Positions 24,289 through 36,330 of a DNA stretch of 64,000 bases are shown here, in pieces; within the stretch, counting starts at the first letter, position 1, and each line of letters begins with the position of its first letter. The notes below the pieces were generated by a model, which saw only the letters and a program-made list of their open reading frames with translations, made no database searches and was not told the origin of the DNA. The stretch is taken from NCBI RefSeq assembly GCF_047511655.1, contig NC_133386.1, positions 78,743,501 to 78,807,500 of the forward strand, given 5' to 3'. The DNA is from Castor canadensis (taxonomy: Eukaryota; Chordata; Mammalia; Rodentia; Castoridae). The position numbers and the translations under genes are program-made.

Positions 24289-27200
24289 ATGTTGAGTTAC
24301 TACCCAAGTTAACAATCACTTAAAAAGTTTCTTTGCTGTGACACTTTCCAGCTTACTTCACACCTTATTTTGACCATGTGCGAAGTCAAGCAGGATCTCA
24401 AGAAGAGTGTGACCCAATGAGAAATTAATGAACCCTTTCAGGATTGTCAATATCCTAAAAAAAAAATCTACTTTCTGATTATTCTTTGGCCAAGTATATA
24501 GTACAGAATTTTCAGTCTTATTGCTAGGAAAGAGTTCCAAGTTTCAGAACAGGACTAAGATAAAGATAAGTTTCTAATATTGGTGAATGCTTCTGCTGTA
24601 GAATTGGAAGTGTGATTACTGATACGAGGGCTAGAGGATGGGCTGGATTCTTTCTCATTTCAGCTTGAAAGTAAAAAGAGACTTGTTCCTTACAGCTTTT
24701 CAAAAAGTAAAGACTGTTTCCTCAGGGAGGCTAGGAATCTAAGGGGAAAGTTCTGAAATATAGTCTTAGAAACCTTTCCAAATGACAAGTGGCTGTCATT
24801 CAAATATAAACTGAAGTAAACTTACAAGCAACTTGCCCAAAAGTAATTCCTAGAATTTTACTAGCAGGTTTTTTTTCCCCTTAATTTTATCCCCCTTCTT
24901 TTCTGCACAGCACTATAGTCATTCAGTTGAATCTATTCATTCCCAATCCTTTGCCCCTCTCCTGTGTCTAACCCCTTCCTCCATCCCCATGTGCACTTTT
25001 CCTCTTTTATTTTCATCATAAAGCAGTGCTGCAGCAGAATTAGGTGATCTGTAGGGCTTTATTGCTTGTCACTATCCTCAAAAATCTTCAAAGCTGTTCT
25101 TTATGATTCTTATCCTCATATCCCCCAGAACAGTATTACATCCAAAGATCAGTTAAATTTACTGATCTAATCAATTAATGTGACTGGTTCTCTTCCATCA
25201 AACTAGAGTAAGTGTCTCAGAATAATAACTAACATCTACATAAAGAAAAACCATAACCAGATAATTTTTGAAAGCAGGAAGTGTGATAACTGCTCCAAAA
25301 AATCATTAAATACTCACAGGCAAGCAGGAAAATGTGGACTATGGAATGAAATATAAACTTCCTCCATTTGATTTTATAATGATTCTATAAAATTGAAGCA
25401 TCTTTGATCCTTTTTCCTTTCCTGTGGCCTGCTTCATTTTGTCAGGGTATGTTACAGTGTGCCAGTAGGAAAAGAAGACATGCCACAGTAGCTCCCAGCC
25501 CCCTACCTCCACTCCTGTCAGTGGACATAGGATACTCTCCACCCATGACCCATGTAGACCTAGTGAAGAGAAGAGGAGCTTCTCACCACCATTTGGCTTC
25601 TTGGCTGGCCTTGTGGTAGTATTTCAACATCATCCCATGTAACCACATTAATTGACATATTTCACAGATGGATTTTTGCTACTAAGAGCCTCTCCATACC
25701 TTGTTGCTTCTATTTAATTACACAGAAAGATTTAATATAATGAGTTTAAAAGTAACGTACCCAGATTTTCTTCCTGGGTCAGTGCTCTTTTTCCTTCTGA
25801 AGTTACGGTTTTGTATTTTTAAAATGCCATATACAGTATAGGGATTATTTATAAGCTGATAAAATAAGTTTTTTGCCATAGAGAGTCAGGATTTGGGTTT
25901 TATAATGTTTGAACTCTATGTAGGACAATATGGTAGTTATAATAACATAAGTTTTACTGGCTCATTGTCTTCCATGAAGTTGTAGGTTGCTATACTTTAC
26001 ATTTTAGAGCAAGCTTACTTGTCTTTATACTGGACTTCAGTACCAGCCATGCTTCAAACTGAGCATCACCTACATGCTTATGCCAGGTTTGGCCTGGAGA
26101 GGCGGGAGACAGAAAGCAGCTAGAAGGTAAGAAGAGAGAGACCCCCATGGTGGAATGAACACTTCTTTTGCTACAGAAAAAAATTTCAATTTTTCTCTTG
26201 GTTTATTCTCATTCTTCTCCTTCTGGGACTCTAGTTATGTTAGACTGCTAGATATTATCTCAATTATGGATATTCTGCTGATTAAATATTGCTCTGTTTA
26301 GCAATTTTTATTGATTTTTCTTTAAGTTCACTAATCCTTTTTTTCTTCAATATCCAACCTGCTGCTAGTCTCTGTTCACTTATGGACTGTTCATTTCCCT
26401 CTGGAAGAGAATTATTTGGAGGCTTCCTCGAAGCCAGTGCCTTTCACCAGCTCCTTATAAAAGTATGGTTTTTATTTTGTCTTCTGCAACTTTCTACATC
26501 CCAACTCAAAGCAAAGATCTAACCTGCTTCTTCAACCAAACATTTATACATCTTGGCAAAGGACACAGGATGTGGAGAAATATTCATGAAATCCTCAGAG
26601 AATTTCATAGCATCAGTTGCTTCTGTTACAAAGTAGGATAAAAGGATGGATAATGGAATTGCCTGGGAAGGTATCATTTATAATTATAGTTTACAAATGA
26701 GATGACAGAGGGAAATATAGGGAAAGAGCATGAATTAGCACAGCATTATTAAAACTCAGAATTATCAGAGGTATTATTGTACACACAATATTTTTTTAAA
26801 ACTAGTACAAAATCTTAGGTAGTCTATAGTCCAAATTCCTTATTTGGACTTATAAAATCTATAAGATGTTGGTTCACCTGATAGACTGAATGATTCTTTT
26901 GCCTTTTCCAGTATGGGAAGTATGGAAGCATTTCTTTATCAGACCTATAATGAAGGGCAGCCCTTTCTTTTTCATTTCTCATAACTCCCAATCCCAGAAA
27001 TATGTGTCTTTTCCTGAGTTCTAAATTTGAATGAAATCTTCAAAAAATCAAACTTAGATTTCATTATCTTGGAGAGCATGGGGGATCACATGCTCTGCAT
27101 AATGGAAAACAAGTTTTGTTAAATGGAGTTGTCATCTTTTAACAGAAAGATAACAGCTCAAACTAGTTTATCTGAAACAGGGTAGGTCTGAAGGGTCAAG

Positions 27201-28960
27201 GAAATGCTAGAATATATAAAAATCCTCCTAAGTCTGTAAGATATCACAGAATAAATGTGTTCGATAAGAAAAAACCTCAAACACCTTAATGCTTACTGAT
27301 GGTTTCATGCCTTGGGCATATAAAAATTAAAATTACAACTCACTGTGGTTGAGCAGCACTTCCACAGTCTCCAATGGTTCTTGCTTTCTAACAAGAATGA
27401 CCCACTGTTTGTTTGGTTTCTAGTTTGAGATGGGGTTTGTAACCTTGCTTTCTTTTACAGTTTTCTCGAAAGTTCTGAGAAAAAGGTGATCAAGAGTCAC
27501 TTTCATGCTTTAACAGGAGATCAATAGTTATTTCTGAAGGGAATTTCATAGTTCTGAACAGCTAACATAATTCAACCAGAAATAGCCAAGGAGGGAAAGA
27601 AAAACAAACAGTGTGCCAATAACATATCCTCTGTTGAGCGTATTTAGAATATAAGAGAAAAAAATATTTGGGAGGAGTGCACATTTTTAAGAAGAGAAAG
27701 AGTGAAGATTTTGGTTGATATGAGAGCATGGTCTGTAATTGGTTATGTCAACTGTGATAAGGAGAATACTGTACTCCTTCAGAAGATATTTGTTTATTGA
27801 ATATGGCTAATGGGCTTTCTTTGGAATTTGTGGAATATCATAAGCTAAACCTATGCTAACACCCTTTCTTAGTCTTTCACAGGAAATATGATTGGAAGGG
27901 CTTTTAAAAATAGAGATTAAATTCTACTAGTTGCCAATAAAGATGCTTTGGTAGGGTGATTTAGAAATAATTATGATTGACATCTCTAGCCATCTCCAAG
28001 TTTCTTAAGGACATTTTGTGGTTTGCTGACAAAATGCATTAAATGTAAAAATTTTGTTGGAATACTATCCTGACTTATGTTTTGATTCCTTTTATTTACT
28101 TTCTCTGCCTCTCTCTTTCTTTCAAATCATATTAAATTGAAAGGCTATCTTATAGGTCCACCTCCATGTGAAGGTTAGATCATAATATTACAGGTTCCAT
28201 TTATGGCTCTGGTCTAGTTCTATTTTTCCAGGAGCACTGTAGTTTTCCCTCATCACCTCCTGACCTTCCTTCTAAATGACTCACCTGAGAATCTTATGCT
28301 GCTAAGCTTATTGGCTTATATTACTGTCTTGTATAATTTAAAAACTCTTGTAATATATTTCAATGTTTGAGTAACCTCTCATTTTCTACTTTCTGAAGGT
28401 TTTATGCTCATTGGACACTATATCCTTCTGTCTTCCTAAGGTCCTGTATGTTTGCCATAGAGTTGGCCCTCATTAGTAAGTAAATTACCAGGTCATGCTA
28501 ATTCCTTTAATTTCTAGCTAGAATTCTGTTTCACATCAGAATTTCTGGGGTTTCAGAATGGTTGGGTCTCTAAATCTGGAAAAGTGCTATCCTCTGTCTT
28601 ATAAAATGTCTAATGATCTTAATAAAACATTCTATGGTAAGAAAAACCCTTGTTACAAGGCTATATGATAGAGTAGTAGCACTGTTTCCCCTAAGAAACT
28701 CCCTCACCTCCAGAAACAGTTCTATGACAGATGGATGGTTCACTGTCACTGTCTTAGCACCCCCAGATAGAGTGCTTTGGAAATCTCCCCATTGGATCCT
28801 AAGAGTGGTAACTACAGAACTGTCTGGTTCCTGCAGGAAGATTTATTTAAAAAATTTGCAAAGTCTCCTGTATATCAGAAATATAACCTCATATCAATTT
28901 CATTTTAGTTAAATATTCAATAGCTAAGGCTCTCCAGATACATAAAAGCAAGGGGATTAT
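24288..28960. other. Unique DNA, no gene seen
   Basis: About 4.7 kb with no convincing repeat. All ORFs are below 80 codons and without domains. There is no CpG island, splice-like exon or RNA gene that I can support. Confidence 0.55.
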
Positions 28961-28966
28961 GTAGAG

Positions 28967-28967
28967 C

Positions 28968-28998
<31 letters not shown>

Positions 28999-29365
28999 AA
29001 GAAATCTGTTTCAAAGAACTTGCTCATATAATTGTTCGAGCTGGCAAGTCAGAAATTTGTAGGATGGGCCAGCAGGCTGGAGACCCAAGAGAGAATCAAT
29101 GCTGCAGTTCAAGTCTGAAAACCATTTAATGCAGAATTCCTCTTGTTCTGGCAAAATCAGTCTTCAGTGAATAAAACTAAAGGCCTTTAAGTGCTTGGAT
29201 TAGACCCACCCATATTTTGGAGAACAATCTGCTTTACTCAAAGTCCACTGATTTAAACACAAATCTCATCCCCAAACAATCTGACATTCAGAATAAAATT
29301 TGACCAAATATCTGGGCACATTGGACAACCAAATTGACTTGTAAAATTTACCATCATACTTACTT
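28967..29365. repeat. Ancient mammalian dispersed repeat with a (GT)n edge
   Basis: A (GT)n tract (28967-28997) is followed by ttgctcatataattg, gctggcaagtcagaaattt, gggccagcaggctggagacc, gcagaattcctcttgttc, aatctgctttactcaaagtc and tgaccaaatatctggg. The same family recurs at 45350-45735, there preceded by (GA)n. I recognise the pattern from other mammals but cannot name the family with certainty. Confidence 0.65.
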
Positions 29366-29744
29366 TATATTTTATTTTAACCACAGGTCTCCCTATGCAC
29401 TCTTGGCTTAACGGGAACTTCATTCACTGAAATGACAAGGACCCTCTGAAACTTGTTCGTCACGACATCCATAGCAGCTAGCTCCATGGGTGAATGCAGA
29501 AAAGCTTATTGTTAATAGGCTTCTCTTTCTTATCTCTCACTCACAGTGGCATTTCAGGTAGCATGTGATTTGGCAGTGGTCCTCAGTGCCTTTCTGTTTA
29601 CCTCCAACACACACACAAAGGCATATATTGAAAATAGATCATCCTAACTATGCAACTCATAAATAAATTGATTTCTAATCACAACCATGGCCGAATACCA
29701 TGACCTTATTTTGTCACTGGAAGCAGAGTCTGTGTTGCTTCTTC

Positions 29745-29972
29745 TTTTTTTTTGGTGGTCCGGGGGTTCAAACTCAGAGCTTCATGCTTGGTAGGCAGGC
29801 GCTCTACCACTTGAGTCACTTCACCAACCCGTTTCTGTGATTTTTTTTTTTATTTTTTATTTTTTGAGATAGTCTGAGGAACTATTTGCTCAGGGCTGAC
29901 TTTGAATGGTGCTTCTCCTCATCTGCTTTCTGAGTAGCTAGGATTACAGGCATGAGACACTGGTGGCCCAGC
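29745..29972 (-). repeat. Composite SINE (ID-like plus B1-like)
   Basis: The plus strand starts with a T run, then the reverse complement of the ID-like unit (ggtggtccgggggttcaaac, taggcaggcgctctaccact, tgagtcacttcaccaaccc). A second T-rich linker and a B1-like module follow (tttttgagatagtctgagga, gagtagctaggattacaggc, atgagacactggtgg). One B1 monomer is missing relative to 7790-8122. Confidence 0.8.
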
Positions 29973-29975
29973 TCC

Positions 29976-32186
29976 CTAAGCTCTTTGGCATTTTACTTCT
30001 CACTCCTCTCCCTGGTTACTTGTCCTTTATACACACACAAACATCACTTCCTTCTCTATTCTCCTTTTTATTTATTTATTTTTTTGCCAAACTTTCCTCT
30101 CCTGTAGAATTTCCCCAAGTGTAAAATGAGAATCACATTAATTCTAGGATTTTGTGTAGTTCTCTTGTCTTCAGTGGACTGTCATTTGTTCTTTTGCCTC
30201 TTAAATTCCTCACAGCGTAACTCCTGCAGAGTTCAAAGTCACAGGTCTCAGCATTACATTAGGCTGTGTAGCTATGAAAATAATTACTGGATTGGGGCCC
30301 CAATCCAATAAGTGAAACAATGAAATAGACTTGGAAGATTGGAAGACACTGGCATAGTTCCTGTCTCAACTGCTTCCTTGTTTGTCTAGCTTTTCTCAGC
30401 TCTTTCTTTGCCAGTGAAGTTTTAATGTGCAGATCAGGTGATTTTGCACTGGAACAAGAAACGTTTGCAAGGAACAGATTCATAATCAGTGCACAGTTTT
30501 TAGTGTAATAAATTTGAAAGTAAATATTGAGCTCTTAGGTGTTTTCTTCCCCATGAAAATGATGTAACATGTAGGACATCTAGCCTATGAATTCATACTT
30601 TTACAGGTAGGCTGTACCTGGGTTTCTTGCTCTGATTACTAGAACTTTCACTAGAAGAATGAGTAAGAACCTACTCAGTTATATTTCTTCAAAATACTGA
30701 TTCTTAGTTTTATAGGGTCATAGATCTTTTTGAATGTCTGAAGAAAGCTATGGGCGGGATGCCTTACTTAGGCAAATCCACATGTGAACCTGAGATTTTG
30801 TGTAGAACCTTAATCTTGAAACCAAAGACTCTCTTCAAGTCTATCCGTGATATTCCGGGTAAGAATCCCTGATCTGTGGCAAGGTGCTGTACTTACCCTC
30901 AACTTCATAAAGTATTGATCTAGAATGGCTGAACCCACTTACATTATGAAAAGTGTTGTAGTCATTGCATTATTAAATTATTAAGGCAACAATGAACTTC
31001 ACCTTATCTTTTCACCAGCCTCCATGAATCTAGGAAGTAGACTCTTCCCTGATGTGGCCTTAACTGCATGGCCTCTCAAGCTGCAACCAGACCTGCTGAG
31101 TTCTTCAGTGTGTTCCTGCAGAGCCATGCTGGGAGAGACCGTGTCATACTCAGGATCTAACTTATTTTTTTTTCTTATGCACTTGTGTAAATTTCTTCTT
31201 AAGTATAAATATTCAGTTGTCTTGCTATGGTGTTCTTTCTCTCTCCTATAAGAAATACCTGCTACCGATAATCTCCCAAAGGACTTTTGTGTTTGCAGGA
31301 AGTTGAAGTTTACCACCTATTTCTGTGTTGAATATTTTCCATCAGTCTTCATTCTGTACTCTTTGCCATCCTTGGGGAGTGCAAGAAGTTCTGAAACATC
31401 TTTGGGTTGAAGGAGCATTTTTGTAGTTGGAACTTGAGCAAAAAGCAGATCATTTGCCCCAGATAGGGGGAGAACACGGTAGCTATGACACCTCCTGTCT
31501 CCCACCCTGCCAGGGCTGAAGCATTAAAGGTGTAGCCTTGTCACTTCAACTTACTCATCAAGCTATGGCAGATTGAGCAGAAAATATAAGCAGAAAATAA
31601 AATTATTTTATTGCATAGCTATCCAGACTTCTCTCATAACTTCTAATCCAGATACTTTAAAAAGTTTGCTTTAAGCTGACATTTTAAAGCACATGTTTAT
31701 GGTGTGGAACATTTTGAATCCCAAACCCAGACAAATAAAATTAAAAAGGAAAACATTTTTTCTAAGTTCTATAAATAGAGAGGAAACTAATATAGTCATT
31801 CATTCATTTAGTCCATTAATTGCATTTTATAATACACTGTAAATATAAGGTAAGTGTTTTGTTCTGCATCCTTTCTCTCTCTTTACACACACACACATAC
31901 CCCACTGTTCTGTTTATCTAGTGAACCTTAACTAATACAACCAGAAATCATCAAAATCATGTTTCCTAAGGACACATATGTATAGATATGGCCATACATT
32001 TCCATTTTGCAAAGTATGTACTATGCTATTTGAATCTAAAATACAGTATTGACTTGGTACTGTATTTTGTACTGATAGAGATCAGAAGTCACTGTTGCAG
32101 AGGTTATACCTTCTGACTCAGTATACCCTTTCCTAGATATCTGTCTTCAAATTTTATCTAAAAAGTAGAAAATGCTCTCTCTGTTT
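29976..32186. other. Unique DNA, no gene seen
   Basis: Contains a perfect 20-bp palindrome at 30288-30307 and short AC runs at about 31885. ORFs (105 codons minus at 30999-31316 and others) overlap antisense to one another and have no domains. The stretch around 31905-31945 (ctagtgaaccttaactaata) may be a trace of the repeat family at 32373. Confidence 0.45.
30288..30307. repeat. Perfect 20-bp palindrome
   Basis: The sequence tggattggggccccaatcca equals its own reverse complement. It sits in otherwise unique DNA with a GGGGCCCC core. No function is implied by the sequence alone. Confidence 0.9.
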
Positions 32187-32372
32187 ATATATATATATGC
32201 ATATAATTATGATATATATTTTATATGCATTTCTATTTTCACATACTCAAATATAGCAATTGTCTAATTTTCTAGTGGTATTATAGAAATGTACTTTCTA
32301 GAAGCATTATATACTATATATAGTATATAACATAGTGTATATATGTGTGTGTGTGTGTATACATATATATTG
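32187..32372. repeat. AT-rich and GT dinucleotide cluster
   Basis: Several TA runs (32187-32225, 32308-32342) and a short (GT)n run (32343-32358) are mixed with unique AT-rich sequence. Simple-sequence cluster. Confidence 0.75.
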
Positions 32373-32695
32373 GACTGAATTTTGTCCCTCAAAATTCATA
32401 TGTTAAAGTCAAAGCCTCTGGTATCTTAAATGAAACTATTTTTGGAGATAATCTTTCAAAAGGAAAGCAAGGTAAAATGAGTTATTTAGGGTGGACTCTA
32501 ATTTAGCATGACTGTAGTCCTTACAAGAAGAAGAAATTTGAACCCATATACACTCAGAAGACAGATCATGTGAAAACAGAGGGAGAAGACAACCTTATAA
32601 GCCAAAGAAAGATTAACTCAACCCTACTGACACCTTGGACTTCTATCAACAGAAATAATCTTCCATGGCTTGTGGGTGCTTTGTTACTAGCCTTA
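32373..32695 (+). repeat. Ancient mammalian dispersed repeat, LTR-like (tentative)
   Basis: Block order fits a common old mammalian repeat: ggactgaattttgtccctca, aaaattcatatgttaaagtc, agggtggactctaatttagc, tgactgtagtccttacaaga, tgacaccttggacttctat. The copy is diverged with no ORF. The LTR-like label and the family name need a library search. Confidence 0.5.
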
Positions 32696-34134
32696 GCAAA
32701 TGCACACATGCATATATGCATGTGTATTCACACTAAATAGAGTAAAAAAAAGATCTAAATAATCAAAACAGGCAAACACTTAAATTTAAGTTGTTATATC
32801 AAAGTATTGGACTATAATATAGACATTAAAATAAAAATTATGATGACTATTGGAAAAAGATTGCTACAATGGGAAGTGAGAAAACATTGGAATATTATTC
32901 ACCAGTCAAAAAATAAAACAGAACATGTATTCTTAAGCAGAATTCTTCAAAACATAATGTTGCACTCAAAAACAAAATGCTAGCCTATAACAATACTATT
33001 AATATAAACTTACAGGTAAATTCATAACAAATAGTGTTGATTAATATCTATACAAATAAATGTTGATAATATAAATTGGAAGAAAACCCCTTAAGTGTAT
33101 GAGTATCTATGGTAGAATAAGAAAGGATAGAAACTAACCAAGAAACTAAATATCATTAAGCAGGCCCCATGCATGAAGTGGTGAGGACGATGTACTCTGA
33201 GGCAGACAAACACTGGAATTGAATGTCTTGATCCAATTCCATGTACCTGAAGCCCAACTAGAATCCAATACCTGGTAGATAAAATCCCAGAATGCAAAGG
33301 TCTGTGCATCCTTTCATTGCAACCATATAAAAATATTTATGAGCAAAGCCTTGAGTAATAGAAAAATAGAGAAGTGATGGTGGTAAAATTGTGGGTGCAT
33401 TTTTTTTTGTTCTTTAAACTTTTTTCTTTATTTTCGGTTTGTTGAAAATTTGTCTGTCCTATAAATCAAATTCCCTTAGAGGAGAAAATAAGAGTGAAAG
33501 ACTGACCTTAGCTCAAGATCTTCATTGTGGTATTCTGTTTTCTCAACAGAGAAACACATTGCTGCTGTCATCCACAAAGCAGAAAATTGAAATAATTATT
33601 CAGAAGCGGAAGGCAAATTCTATAGTCACTTGAATTTATGGTCTATTGAAATCAAAAGTGATTTTGCGTTACAGAGCTTTTTTAAACTGAGTTTTTTTGT
33701 TTTCATTCATGTCCTCCCCGTGTGTTTTTGTGTGCAGTTGCCTCTCTGTCTTTTGCACCCTCCCTCCACACCTAGAATAAGCTTTGTGATGACCTACCTT
33801 TTCCTTGTATCTTGCTGTCAAAGATAGTAAAAGAGTAAAGAAAGACCTGACATCTCAGACCTTCAATGGTCCTCTCAGACTACATCAGGGAAGAGAGAGC
33901 TTTGGGGCCTGCCCACAGAAGCCAGTCCCCACTCTCCCACTTTCTCTGGCAGAGCATGGAGCTGCCACACAAATGGAATCATGGACTGTGCTGTCTGAGT
34001 AAATGAGAAAGTACGGGCTGAATGATTCAAAAGGGAAGTGACTATCTCCTGTGTTCTGGTTTTCAAATGAGATCAAGTTTTAAGCCTCTTCATCATTGTT
34101 GAGTTCTTCATCTTGAGCTGAAAAGCTTAAATGT
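32696..34134. other. Unique DNA, no gene seen
   Basis: AT-rich. Short ORFs (60-72 codons) on both strands overlap one another. Nothing recognised. Confidence 0.5.
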
Positions 34135-34310
34135 TAGGCAGTGGTTCTCATTTTCAGCTGCATATAAGAATTACCTGGGAAGATTTTAAAACATGCTTTC
34201 TAAATGCAGACCAAATGAATCAGAGTGTCTGGGGTCGGTCACAAGCATTGATAAATCAAATATGCAGCGAGGGCGGTGACCACTGGACTTGAATCCTCAT
34301 TAGTTCAGTC
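34135..34310 (+). repeat. MER5-type hAT transposon remnant
   Basis: Matches the MER5 pattern of a non-autonomous hAT (Charlie) DNA transposon: caguggttctcat-like start (cagtggttctcattttcag), tataagaattacctgggaag, attttaaaacatgctttcta, tgaatcagagtgtctgggg, and a diverged 'gaccactgga' end. It is a small fossil with no coding capacity. Confidence 0.7.
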
Positions 34311-34889
34311 TTCTGTAATAAATAGAGTCAACATGTTTAGTTACTGTCAGTCATCGGCTGTAACAGATGTTGGTATACTCTTATCTGTTTCTAATGAGAC
34401 TCGCTTATCTGTCAGCTCTGATATTGAAAAAGAGGAGCATAGTGATAGAATTATTTCTTTTCAGAAGAAGACCTTATTTTTCCACTGTGAATGATTTAAT
34501 ATTGAAATGAATGATTTTTTTCTGGCATAAGATACTCATTTATATTATATTTCTAATTAAAAGTATGTGAAAATACCATTTCCCCTCAAACATTTCTTAT
34601 TAAGAAATACAACAGATCAGAATATTTTAAAAAACTGGTTCTTTATGTGTTCCTTTGAGAAAGTCATTAGCAAAAGTGTAAATAATATTTCTTTCAGATT
34701 TTAACCTAGAAAGGATATCAAATTTGGATCTCAGTTGTATATTAAAGAAATATTTTAGAGAGACCAGAAAGAAGGGATCCAAGAAAAAAATCTTTCTTTA
34801 ATGAATACAAACATGCATATGTCCTCCTTTCTGGAATATTCTATATTCAGGAGACAACAAAACTCATATCCTTGCCTGATTTTCTATGC

Positions 34890-35150
34890 AAATATCTGTT
34901 CCTCAGAGAAGACCACTCTGATCAACTCACCTAAAAGAACATCCCTCTACTTCCCTCCCCCATCTTGTTCCTGACTGCTTTATTTTACTTCATAGCATTT
35001 ACTGTAAACTGACTTACTGCACATTTGTTAATATCTATATTCTCCTCTCCGTGATGTAAGACAAGTGCTATTTTGTTCACTGTTAGCCCACAGCACTGAC
35101 AATAATACCTTACAAATAATAAATGCTCAATAAATATGTACTACTTGAAT
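34890..35150 (+). repeat. L2 LINE 3' end
   Basis: Good L2 terminal pattern: gaagaccactctgatcaact, tgctttattttacttcatag, catttactgtaaactgac, ttttgttcactgttagccca, caataataccttacaaataa and aatgctcaataaatatgtac. It ends with the usual 'aaatgctcaataaatatttg'-like stretch. Confidence 0.85.
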
Positions 35151-35530
35151 TGTAACTCTGATTTCTTAGACTTTAGGAAATTTTTTCCTCCATATTCTGA
35201 ATCTTTATCATTTTGTCACAGACTTTTTAAAAAGTCAAATACGTAAATAGAGTCCACCAAATCCTGCATAAGTATCTCTTATTAGGTACAGTTCAGTACC
35301 TTATCTCATGAAATGTAAGACACTACTGATTATAAAATGCATGATTCTATGCTACTAGGAAAAATATGCCACCACTTGAAGTATGACATGCTATTTATTG
35401 GAAAAACATGTATTTAAGAGTTATTAAAATATAAAAAGTATATTTACCTTATAATTAATGCAATATGGTATTAAGCATCTTCCAGGTGGTCCCCATATCA
35501 GGGAGTACAGAGGCAGGTGAGGGCAGATAC

Positions 35531-35550
35531 AGGTGTGTGTGTGTGTGTCT
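35531..35550. repeat. Short (GT)n microsatellite
   Basis: About nine GT units followed by ctgcgtgtg. Simple sequence. Confidence 0.85.
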
Positions 35551-35639
35551 GCGTGTGATATGTGGCTGTGATAATAACCTGAGTCATGGGAGTGGTTTTA
35601 AAGAAAGAAGGAGGTAGCCGCAGAAATTATTTGAGTCTT

Positions 35640-36330
35640 ATATGCTAGAGGGTAGAGCGAAAACTGATTTTATTTAAATAAGTCCCTCATTTTGTGCTTT
35701 TTTAAAAGAAACTAATTTTGTAGCTGTTGAAGGATGTTTACTTCTTTAGGGCTAAACATAGGTGATAAAAATAACACAAAAAAACAAAGACCAAGACAAA
35801 TAACTTTCAAATTAATCCAACCAATTTCTTTTTAAAAAAATAAAGTCTGGTGTTATATTTTGCTAAAAGAAGCAATTTAGTTTGCTTTCATTTCAAAAGC
35901 ATTTAAAGCGCTCCCAAAAGGATATTTCTGGTGAATAAAATGGAAATCCAAGATGAAAAACTGCCAGGTCAGTTATCAGAAAGCTTGATTTATTGCTGAG
36001 AGCAGTTGACTTAAACTCTGCATGTCTGCAAGTCATTGTATCATTGGCAGTTGCTCCTGAAATGACTTGCACACAGATACTGAATCACCTTACATAGCAG
36101 CTGGTCGTAAAGGATCCAGGGCTTACGAACCCGTGCAATATTAGATTAGCAATAGTGTTTTACAGGAGCATTATCACTGGGAACAAACAAAGTCATCAAA
36201 GGACAAAAAATAATTCCTTCCGAAGCTACACACTGGATTCCTATCCAATGAATGTTTTAGTGTCTATGGAGAAAATAAAATGTCTATTTTCATAAGACAG
36301 ATTGTTTGCCATAATGATTCATTTAAGTTT
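35640..36330. promoter_or_regulatory. Repeat-free block, possible conserved non-coding element
   Basis: About 690 bp without any recognised repeat and of balanced complexity. It has several sequences like developmental transcription-factor sites: SOX-like acaaacaaag (36184) and aaacaaagac (about 35782), and homeodomain-like attaatcca and attagattag. These motifs are short and common, so this is only a candidate. No ORF supports coding. Confidence 0.25.
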
